A stretch of DNA of 6,691 bases from Anaerolineales bacterium (lineage in GTDB: Bacteria; Chloroflexota; Anaerolineae; Anaerolineales; DRMV01), in contig WFUL01000135.1 of assembly GCA_015484985.1 (NCBI GenBank), positions 1-6,691 on the forward strand. Direction: 5' to 3'. Every line of letters begins with the position of its first letter. Within the stretch, counting starts at the first letter, position 1. The notes beneath the pieces are model-generated. The model was given only the letters and a program-made list of their open reading frames with translations, ran no database searches and was not told where the DNA came from. This document shows, piece after piece, positions 1-4,606 of the stretch. The position numbers and the translations under genes are program-made.

Positions 1-125
1 CAGAGGAACTGAACGAGATGAACCATCCGGCCCTCGATGGGTACATGGGAGGTGTACCTGTGGACTGCCCCATCTATCAAGGCGAAGTTACCCCACCCTG
101 GGAGGAAGACCATGCCGCGACGTGA
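1..125 (+). CDS. C-terminal end of an unidentified upstream gene (partial)
   Basis: A reading frame open from the left edge (first full codon at 3) runs for 40 codons to TGA at 123-125. The visible tail is acidic near its end (PPWEEDHAAT) and also contains EELNEMNHPALDGYMGG. The stop overlaps the start of the next gene by 14 bp, a typical operon junction, and the next gene's Shine-Dalgarno lies inside this frame. I do not recognise the family from so short a tail. A ParA-type ATPase would fit the position upstream of a ribbon-helix-helix gene, but no ParA motif is visible, so this is only contextual inference. Confidence 0.5.
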   Translation, partial: EELNEMNHPALDGYMGGVPVDCPIYQGEVTPPWEEDHAAT

Positions 126-741
126 CCCCTTCGAGAACCTGAAGAACCCTGGCTCTGGCTCCCCCACCCCAGCGGGTACCCCGCCTTCCCCGCTGGATTT
201 GATTCCGCGGGCGAAGCCCAAGAAGCGACGGCGGGAGTGGGAGCGGAAGCACAAGCCCTTCACCTATTGGGTGTCCGGGGATTTGGTTGAGCGTGCCCGG
301 ACTATGCGAGAGGCCATTCGCGGTTTGGCCGAGGCTTACATGACCACTTCCGACCAACTGGCCTCGGCGCTGATGAGCGCTGCATTGGACGCCGTGCAAG
401 ATGGCGAGATTCGGTTGAACCTGCAACCCAATCCCAACCCCAAGGGTCGCAAGATGGTCGTAGAAGTGATTCGAGAACCGGGATGGAAGCGGGACATTCC
501 CAAGCCCAAAGGCCGCCGGAAAAGGTCCTCTTTGGTGCTCTCCTTCCGATGGGACGCCGAAGTACATCGGCGTCTGCAAGCCCTTTCCGGTGATGCCCGC
601 ATAGGCGAGGTGGTTGTGACCCTTTTGGAGGAAGCCCTGGAACGTGTAAGCACAGGCAAATGGACCCTGCAACCTCGCATTGTGGCCGTCACTCAGGAGA
701 CTCAAGTGGAGGTGAATCCGCGGAAGTCCTGGAAAACGTGA
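112..741 (+). CDS. Basic DNA-binding protein with two tandem ribbon-helix-helix-like repeats, candidate partition/operator protein
   Basis: A 209-residue protein. The ATG at 112 is chosen because GGAGGAAG lies at 100-107; an upstream in-frame ATG at 37 has no such site and would extend over the preceding gene. Residues 1-35 are Pro/Gly-rich and probably disordered, and residues 36-48 are a basic patch (KPKKRRREWERKHK). Two similar segments follow. Residues ~48-106 begin with strand FTYWVS, continue through helices and TTSDQLASALMSAALDAV, and end GEIRLNLQP. Residues ~139-188 begin LVLSFRWD, continue through GEVVVTLLEEALERV, and end GKWTLQP. Strand-helix-helix with an 'AL-x-x-V-x-x-G' ending is the look of ribbon-helix-helix DNA-binding domains, which normally dimerise; two in one chain would make a pseudo-dimer. 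The position directly upstream of a repeat array and a replication gene suggests a centromere-binding (ParR/ParG-like) or repressor role. The fold and the role are inferred from sequence appearance. Confidence 0.6.
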   Translation: MPRRDPFENLKNPGSGSPTPAGTPPSPLDLIPRAKPKKRRREWERKHKPFTYWVSGDLVERARTMREAIRGLAEAYMTTSDQLASALMSAALDAVQDGEIRLNLQPNPNPKGRKMVVEVIREPGWKRDIPKPKGRRKRSSLVLSFRWDAEVHRRLQALSGDARIGEVVVTLLEEALERVSTGKWTLQPRIVAVTQETQVEVNPRKSWKT

Positions 742-755
742 GGGTTTCGGGCGAA

Positions 756-831
756 CCTATGCGGCACATATGCGGCACCGCATAGGCGACGCATAGGCAC
801 CGCATAGGTGCCGCATAGGATGCCGCATAGG
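756..831. repeat. Array of GCATAGG boxes at 11-bp spacing, candidate centromere, iteron or operator
   Basis: GCATAGG occurs on the + strand at 780, 791, 802, 813 and 825 (start positions; spacing 11, 11, 11, 12). Reverse copies CCTATGC at 756 and the one-mismatch CATATGC at 767 are also 11 bp apart. All seven boxes therefore sit on nearly the same face of the helix, with the orientation flipping between 773 and 780. The four bases before each + copy vary (CACC, CGAC, CACC, TGCC, TGCC). Arrays of ~11-bp repeats bound by ribbon-helix-helix proteins are known in plasmid partition sites such as R1 parC. Plasmid iterons and autorepression operators are alternatives. The array lies between the RHH-like gene and the initiator gene, so either product could bind it. 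Confidence 0.8.
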
Positions 832-846
832 GCAAATTCACAGGAA

Positions 847-917
847 GGCCTCTGAGCGAAGGGAAAAACGCCACAGGTATCACAGGTCTTCTTGCCAAAA
901 CCCCCACCTCAGAGGCC
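847..917. repeat. 10-bp inverted repeat enclosing a short direct repeat upstream of the initiator gene
   Basis: GGCCTCTGAG at 847-856 is perfectly complementary to CTCAGAGGCC at 908-917, with 51 bp between the arms. Inside the loop, CACAGGT occurs twice (872-878 and 881-887). This lies between the GCATAGG array and the initiator start and could be a regulatory or origin-accessory element. I see no convincing -35/-10 pair in 742-957. The function is unknown, and the repeat could be chance in a compositionally simple stretch. Confidence 0.4.
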
Positions 918-943
918 CGCTCAAGAAATGTTCTGATGATTTC

Positions 944-949
944 GGGAGG
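944..949 (+). promoter_or_regulatory. Shine-Dalgarno of the initiator gene
   Basis: GGGAGG lies 8 bases before the ATG at 958. It fixes that start and supports translation of the 491-residue frame rather than the overlapping frame that opens at 936. Confidence 0.7.
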
Positions 950-957
950 CAGGACAA

Positions 958-2433
958 ATGCAGAAATATCCAATCACATCTCCCTATGTCTTGGCCCGCA
1001 GTCGCCTGGATTTGGGGCTGTATATCCCGGTTTTCCTGCCGTTCCTGGCCCACCCCGACCTGCAACGGAACGGCAGGCCGAACCTCTTGGCCATCCTGGT
1101 TCTGGCGGACGTGCTGAACTGGTATCGTCCGCTGTGGGAAGAAGACGTGGGGGAAAATGGCGAAGTAGTGGTGCGGGCTTGGCAACGGTTTCCGGGCGAG
1201 GCGCTGATTTTGAACTACGAGCACCTTTCCCAGAAATTTGGCTACTCGGTTCGGGCGGTCAAAGAGGCCGTGTATTTCCTGGCGCGTCGGGGCCTGGTGC
1301 ACCTGCACACCGTGACGGTACGGGATGAACTCACGGGTGAGGTGAAGGGCAAGTACACACAAGTGGTGCCTGACCTGGAACGCATTGCGGTCATCCTGTC
1401 TCCCGAGGCTTACACCGAGGCGGAGATACCCGAAGGGGTGGGGGAGAGGCCTGCCGACGCACACGCTGATGTGCGTCGGACCGATGAACATGGTGATGTG
1501 CGTCGGACCGACGCACATACCGACGCACACACCGACGCACATGAGCATGTGCGACAACTACAAATATACAGAATACAAATAGACAGAGAACAAAAATCTA
1601 TTAAGGCGGAGGGCGGAAGAAAAAGCGCCGACGCAAAAAATTTATCTCGCAAGAATTTGGAAAACCCCAAGCCCCAAACGACCCGTGAAGACCAGAAGGC
1701 TGAGGAAGGCCCACCGACCCATGGCACCGTTCCAGGCCCAGAACCTCAGGAAGAAGTTGCGCCGGAGCCAGACGTGGTGGGCCAGGTGCTGCGGGACCTG
1801 GGCCTGCCCGGGCGGTATCGTCGCCGTCTGGCCAAAGCCCTGCAGAGGGGCGAGGTCACGCCCGAGGACCTGGTGGCGGAGCTGGCCCGCTGTTACCGGG
1901 ACTGGGAGCGGGGCAGGGTGGAACGCCCGGTGCTGGCCGCGGCGGCCAATCTTTTGCGAGGCAACCGTGCGCCCAGGGAGTTTTACCATCCCTCCCGATG
2001 GCACTTCCCGAAGGACGTGGCAGCGCTTTTGGAGCAAGCGGGGTGGCTTACGATGGAGGAGGCCGAAGAAGATCCTGAAGATGGGGATTTGAATGCTCTG
2101 GACCTGCTGGTGGAGGAAGCGTCTCTGGGGCCAGAACCCTCTGCAGAAACCGAGCGGGAGGATGACCTGTCCCGGCTCTGGAAGCGGATACTGGCTCTGT
2201 TCCGTGACGAAATGTCGTCCGCATCGTTCCAGCGCTACTTGCAACCGGCCCGGCCGGTCGCTCTGGAAAACGACATGCTGACTGTAGTCGCGCCCGATAA
2301 CCACACCCGAGACTGGCTGGAAAGCCGATTGACCAACGGCCTGAAGCGCAAACTGGTGGGGCTGCTGGGCCGCCAGGTGGACGTCCGGTTTGTCGTGGCC
2401 AATCCTGCCGAAATGGGAGGTCGAGATGTTTGA
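958..2433 (+). CDS. Plasmid-type replication initiator: N-terminal winged helix, C-terminal DnaA domain I-like
   Basis: A 491-residue protein with good start spacing from GGGAGG. Residues ~40-140 look like a winged helix; the recognition-helix region is around 86-121 (YEHLSQKFGYSVRAVKEAV, then LARRGLVHL). Residues ~165-270 are a hydrophilic, repeat-bearing linker (TDAH repeats at ~185-195), and this DNA holds the iteron array. Residues ~272-345 are a helical, unrecognised domain. Residues ~403-483 closely follow DnaA domain I in order and spacing: LW..IL, then SFQRYLQP, then LTVVAPDNHTRDWLE, then VDVRFVV. In DnaA that domain contacts the replicative helicase and partner proteins, so helicase recruitment is the likely job here. 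No AAA+ ATPase is present (no Walker motifs), so this is not DnaA. Its stop overlaps the recombinase start by 8 bp, suggesting translational coupling. Assignment as an initiator rests on domain content and on the embedded repeats and AT-rich tract. Confidence 0.75.
   Translation: MQKYPITSPYVLARSRLDLGLYIPVFLPFLAHPDLQRNGRPNLLAILVLADVLNWYRPLWEEDVGENGEVVVRAWQRFPGEALILNYEHLSQKFGYSVRAVKEAVYFLARRGLVHLHTVTVRDELTGEVKGKYTQVVPDLERIAVILSPEAYTEAEIPEGVGERPADAHADVRRTDEHGDVRRTDAHTDAHTDAHEHVRQLQIYRIQIDREQKSIKAEGGRKSADAKNLSRKNLENPKPQTTREDQKAEEGPPTHGTVPGPEPQEEVAPEPDVVGQVLRDLGLPGRYRRRLAKALQRGEVTPEDLVAELARCYRDWERGRVERPVLAAAANLLRGNRAPREFYHPSRWHFPKDVAALLEQAGWLTMEEAEEDPEDGDLNALDLLVEEASLGPEPSAETEREDDLSRLWKRILALFRDEMSSASFQRYLQPARPVALENDMLTVVAPDNHTRDWLESRLTNGLKRKLVGLLGRQVDVRFVVANPAEMGGRDV
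1454..1557. repeat. Intragenic iteron array with a perfect palindrome, candidate replication origin core
   Basis: The unit CCGACGCACA occurs exactly at 1454, 1508, 1520 and 1532. Exact reverse copies TGTGCGTCGG are at 1470 and 1497, with a two-mismatch copy (CCGATGAACA) at 1481 and a degenerate reverse copy (TGTGCGACAA) at 1548. A further one-mismatch copy (CCGACGCAAA) lies at 1628. The three consecutive direct copies are 12 bp apart, and 1468-1494 and 1495-1521 form a 27-bp tandem duplication with a few differences. Positions 1496-1518 form a perfect palindrome with 11-bp arms around A1507. All of this encodes residues ~166-200 of the initiator, a polar linker. Repeats inside an initiator gene are the binding sites of lambda O and of RepA_N plasmid initiators; the same use here is inferred. 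Confidence 0.8.
1556..1666. other. AT-rich tract beside the intragenic iterons, candidate DNA unwinding element
   Basis: Immediately after the iteron array the sequence changes from GC-rich to A-rich. Positions 1556-1604 (including CAAATATACAGAATACAAAT) and 1635-1664 (including AAAAAATTTATC and AAGAATTTGG) are the most AT-rich stretches in the window, separated by a short GC patch with one more iteron-like copy at 1628. The tract encodes a Lys/Gln/Asn-rich part of the linker. Iterons next to an AT-rich tract is the usual layout of an iteron origin, where strand opening begins. I see no DnaA box (TTATNCACA type) nearby. The role is inferred. Confidence 0.6.
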
Positions 2434-3325
2434 CGTCTTTGTTCGGACTTTGTTGCAGCAAGACCTTGCCGAGGCCACGGTGCGGGGATACCTGCAGGAC
2501 CTGGCCGATTTCCGGCGGTGGTTCGAGCACACCAACGGAGAGCCTCTGACACCGGAAGCCGTGACCCTGCAGGACGTGCGGGAATACCGGGCGTGGCTTG
2601 TGCGGCGTCATGCCGCGGCCACGGTCAACCGGCGGCTCCTGGCCCTGCGCAAGTGGCTGGACTGGGCGGTCCAGGCGGGGCACATCCAGGCCAACCCTGC
2701 CCGCAACGTGCGCCTGGTGCAGGAGCAAAGTCCGGGCGTCCGCTGGCTGGACAGAAAGGCCATGTACGCCCTCCGCCGCGCAGCGGAGCGCATTTTGCAA
2801 ACATCCCGGATCCGGTACCCAAAACGCTGGCTCATCCTGGAACGGGACGCCCTGCTCACCCTGTTCCTGCTGAACACCGGGCTTCGGGTGGGAGAGGTGG
2901 TGACCCTGACCTGGGGCGACGTGGAACTGCGCCCCCGCTCCGGCCACGTGGTCGTGCGCCAGGGCAAGGGCGGAAAACAGCGGCGGGTGCCCCTCAACGT
3001 CGAGGCCCGGAAGGCCCTGACGCGCTGGCGCGAGGCCCTGCAGAAGGCGGGTGTTTCCCCGGAAACCGTGTGGTGCGACGCGCGGGGCCACCGGCTCACA
3101 CCGCGGGCCGTTCAGCGCGCGGTGGCCCGGGTGGCGCGCGAAGCCGGGCTGGAAGGCGTGACGCCCCATGTGCTGCGCCACACCTTCGGGAAGACCCTGG
3201 CCCGGGCCTCGGGCATCGAATTCGCGGCCGCGGTGCTGGGCCACAAGAGCCTGGACACGACCCGGCGGTACGTGGAACCCTCGGCCCAGGACCTGGCCCG
3301 GGCCGTGGAAGAGGCCGCGCTGTGA
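2426..3325 (+). CDS. Tyrosine recombinase of the XerC/XerD type
   Basis: A 299-residue protein, the usual length of Xer recombinases. ATG 2426 follows GGGAGG (2415-2420) and overlaps the initiator stop (ATGTTTGA). An in-frame GTG at 2390 without a site is rejected. Residues ~1-100 form the SAM-like core-binding domain (ATVRGYLQDLADFRRWFE, then NRRLLALRKWLDWAV). The catalytic set is complete: R154 in TGLRVGE, K181 in GKGGKQR, H248 and R251 in HVLRH, H273 in LGHKS, and nucleophile Y282 in RRYV. It should cut and rejoin DNA through a 3'-phosphotyrosine. Next to a replication initiator its likely job is resolving multimers of the element; integration and excision is the alternative. No excisionase or core site could be identified with confidence. 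The gene is clearly more GC-rich than the first half of the initiator gene. Confidence 0.92.
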   Translation: MFDVFVRTLLQQDLAEATVRGYLQDLADFRRWFEHTNGEPLTPEAVTLQDVREYRAWLVRRHAAATVNRRLLALRKWLDWAVQAGHIQANPARNVRLVQEQSPGVRWLDRKAMYALRRAAERILQTSRIRYPKRWLILERDALLTLFLLNTGLRVGEVVTLTWGDVELRPRSGHVVVRQGKGGKQRRVPLNVEARKALTRWREALQKAGVSPETVWCDARGHRLTPRAVQRAVARVAREAGLEGVTPHVLRHTFGKTLARASGIEFAAAVLGHKSLDTTRRYVEPSAQDLARAVEEAAL

Positions 3326-3326
3326 C

Positions 3327-3512
3327 GGCCTAATGGCCTGGGACCGGGGCCCACGGCCACGTCCCCCACAGCATCGGCCTTGCGGCCTCGCTTCAGGGGA
3401 ACGGGCCGAAGGGCCGGGGGATGTGAGGGCTTCGCCCTCTTTTCGAAACGGCCGAAGGGCCTTTCGAGGAACAGGCCGAGAGGCCTGCCCGAATCCGGGG
3501 CCGAGAGGCCCC
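3327..3512 (+). repeat. Array of small GC-rich hairpins at ~24-bp spacing in the leader of the OB-fold gene
   Basis: The 203-bp gap after the recombinase is packed with short perfect inverted repeats. GGCC/GGCC stems lie at 3327-3338 (loop TAAT), 3376-3387 (loop TTGC), 3404-3415 (loop GAAG) and 3450-3461 (loop GAAG). The last is extended by TCGAAA/TTTCGA (3443-3467) around one bulged C. A GAGGGC/GCCCTC stem with loop TTC lies at 3425-3439. Six-base-pair stems with GAGA loops lie at 3472-3487 and 3497-3512. From 3376 on, the centres are 28, 22.5, 23.5, 24 and 25 bp apart. The shared core is GGCCGARRGGCC, usually preceded by GAAC or AAAC. None has a T tract, so they do not look like terminators. 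Possible roles are mRNA leader structure, a recombination or single-strand origin region, or an expanded palindromic repeat; the function is unknown. Confidence 0.75.
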
Positions 3513-3528
3513 CTGCCGGAGGGTGAGC

Positions 3529-3852
3529 ATGACGAACAACTTCGTCTTCCTGGCCGGATGGCTGCATCTGGACGGGGAAGAGGTCAGGAACGACCTGGCC
3601 GAGTACATGCTCACGTGGGTGGACGTGGACCGGCCCCACGTGGGAGGCCGCCTGCGCGTGCTGCTCACGGGACCGTCCCTGGAGAAAATCCGGGCCGTCC
3701 GCGCGGCCCTGCCGGAAAAGCGGCGGGTTCAGGTCTCCCTCACGGGCAAACTGGTGGGCCGGGGCGAGCGCTACGTGGTCCAGGTGGACGAAATCCACGT
3801 GGCCGTCGAGTCGGCCAGGGTTGACACGGCCCCTCTCAGGCCGCTATCATAA
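3529..3852 (+). CDS. Small OB-fold/SSB-like protein
   Basis: A 107-residue protein. ATG 3529 is chosen because GGAGGG at 3518-3523 is correctly spaced for it; an in-frame GTG at 3523 overlaps that site. The sequence starts MTNNFVFLAGWLHLDG, recalling the first strand of single-stranded DNA-binding proteins (N-x-hydrophobic-x-x-x-G-x-L). It ends with an alternating pattern, VQVSLTGKLVGRGERYVVQVDEIHVA (residues ~70-94, given here in outline), like the last strands of an OB fold. The usual SSB acidic C-terminal tip is missing; the tail is TAPLRPLS. A role protecting or handling single strands during replication or transfer is inferred from fold appearance and from the initiator-recombinase context. 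A general OB-fold protein of other function is possible. The last 30 bases also contain a promoter for the next block. Confidence 0.55.
   Translation: MTNNFVFLAGWLHLDGEEVRNDLAEYMLTWVDVDRPHVGGRLRVLLTGPSLEKIRAVRAALPEKRRVQVSLTGKLVGRGERYVVQVDEIHVAVESARVDTAPLRPLS
3821..3850 (+). promoter_or_regulatory. Sigma70-type promoter overlapping the end of the OB-fold gene
   Basis: TTGACA (perfect -35) lies at 3821-3826 and TATCAT (one mismatch from TATAAT) at 3845-3850, with an 18-bp spacer. The predicted start point is near 3856-3858. It would serve the lipoprotein gene block, with the 3859-3885 hairpin at the extreme 5' end of the RNA. The pair lies within coding sequence, so a chance match remains possible. 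Confidence 0.6.
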
Positions 3853-3858
3853 AAGCGT

Positions 3859-3896
3859 CCCAAGGCGCTGTTCGCGCGCCTTGGGCCTTTTGTTTT
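3859..3896 (+). terminator. Intrinsic terminator, or 5' leader hairpin of the downstream block
   Basis: A perfect 10-bp stem, CCCAAGGCGC (3859-3868) with GCGCCTTGGG (3876-3885), encloses a 7-base loop and is followed by CCTTTTGTTTT. It begins 6 bases after the stop of the OB-fold gene, so it would end the left operon. Because a promoter lies just upstream, it also forms the first bases of the next transcript and might act as an attenuator or 5' stabiliser. Confidence 0.85.
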
Positions 3897-3922
3897 AAAT
3901 CCAAGTTTCACCGTAGGAGACC

Positions 3923-4606
3923 ATGAGAGGCTTTGCTCTGGCGCTGGCGATGGTGGTGGCTCTTCTGGGCGGCTGTGGTGAGGGGGATGCTCCCTCACCA
4001 CAGCCGGTGACGCCGGTGGCATCCCCGACGCCCACCCCTGGGGTGCTGCGCACCCCGCCGGGCATCTTCCTGCTTCCCGGTCAGCGGGGGACGTATGCCC
4101 ATGAGCAGATGCTGGTCGCGTATGCGGACGGCTTTCCGGCCCACGCGCCCGCGGCGCTGCACGTGATCTCCGAGGGGGAAGGACGCCTGCTCTTCTCCCT
4201 TGCGGGAGAGACCGATGCGGCGGGCAAACTCTTCGCGTTCCTGCCCGTCGAGGCCGAAGGCCCCTATGCCATGCCTTTGGGGGAACATCGGCTGGAGGTT
4301 TCGGCCGGCGGGCGGACCGTGACCTTCTCCGTCACGGTGGGGAGCCGCCCGGGGCGATATGACCTGCAGGGCTGCGACGCCTGGCCGAAAACCCTGCGTC
4401 CCGGCGAAGAGGCGGTGCTCTTCTGCGTGGGCGGGCCCGGGGCCCTGTGGCGCATTCAGGGACCGTGGGGGACGCAATCGGGACGGGCGGACGTCGCGGG
4501 CCTGTGGGTGTTCCTCGCCCTGCCTGAGACATCCGTGCGCTACACCGTGTCCTCCGACCGGGGGGACACCTTTGAAATCCCGCTTCAGGTGGAGGGAGAG
4601 CCATGA
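3923..4606 (+). CDS. Predicted lipoprotein with two beta-rich (Ig-like?) domains
   Basis: A 227-residue protein with AGGAGA (3915-3920) just before the ATG. Residues 1-18 form a type II signal peptide with lipobox LGGC and the lipidated Cys at 18. Residues ~22-46 are a Pro/Thr/Ser linker (PSPQPVTPVASPTPTPG). Residues ~47-141 and ~142-225 are strand-rich and may be two immunoglobulin-like domains (e.g. HRLEVSAGGRTVTFSVTVG; VRYTVSSDRGDTFEIPLQV). C151 and C168 could form a disulfide. The product should be anchored on the outer face of the membrane. No family is recognised. Its stop overlaps the next ATG (ATGA), so the two exported proteins are probably co-translated and act together. It is first in the operon behind the terminator-like hairpin. 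Confidence 0.75.
   Translation: MRGFALALAMVVALLGGCGEGDAPSPQPVTPVASPTPTPGVLRTPPGIFLLPGQRGTYAHEQMLVAYADGFPAHAPAALHVISEGEGRLLFSLAGETDAAGKLFAFLPVEAEGPYAMPLGEHRLEVSAGGRTVTFSVTVGSRPGRYDLQGCDAWPKTLRPGEEAVLFCVGGPGALWRIQGPWGTQSGRADVAGLWVFLALPETSVRYTVSSDRGDTFEIPLQVEGEP

Noticed and set aside
880..1557. - strand frame ending in Cys/Val/Gly repeats
   Set aside because: Its repeated residues simply reflect the intragenic iteron DNA read on the opposite strand.
1630..1660. DnaA box in the AT-rich tract
   Set aside because: TTTATCTCGC is not a TTATNCACA-type match, and no better box is present in the window.
1642..2535. - strand frame opposite the 3' half of rep
   Set aside because: Low-complexity Arg/Gln/Pro composition, no ribosome binding site noticed, and fully covered by the DnaA domain I-like coding sequence.
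2048..3244. Long open frame on the - strand (398 codons) across rep and recombinase
   Set aside because: It lies opposite two well-supported genes. The protein is Pro/His/Gln/Gly-rich with no recognisable domain, as expected for an antisense frame in GC-rich coding DNA.
3340..3365. GGGAC/GTCCC inverted repeat as the recombinase core site
   Set aside because: The arms are only 5 bp with 16 bp between them, which does not match the 11-6-11 layout of Xer sites; too weak to call.
3327..3512. Hairpins as a series of intrinsic terminators
   Set aside because: None is followed by a T tract, and the genes on both sides face the same way with a good terminator only at 3859-3896.
3168..3824. + strand frame spanning the recombinase end, the hairpin array and the OB-fold gene
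   Set aside because: It crosses three features in a different phase and is Pro/Arg/Gly-rich throughout; the other frames carry the motifs and ribosome binding sites.
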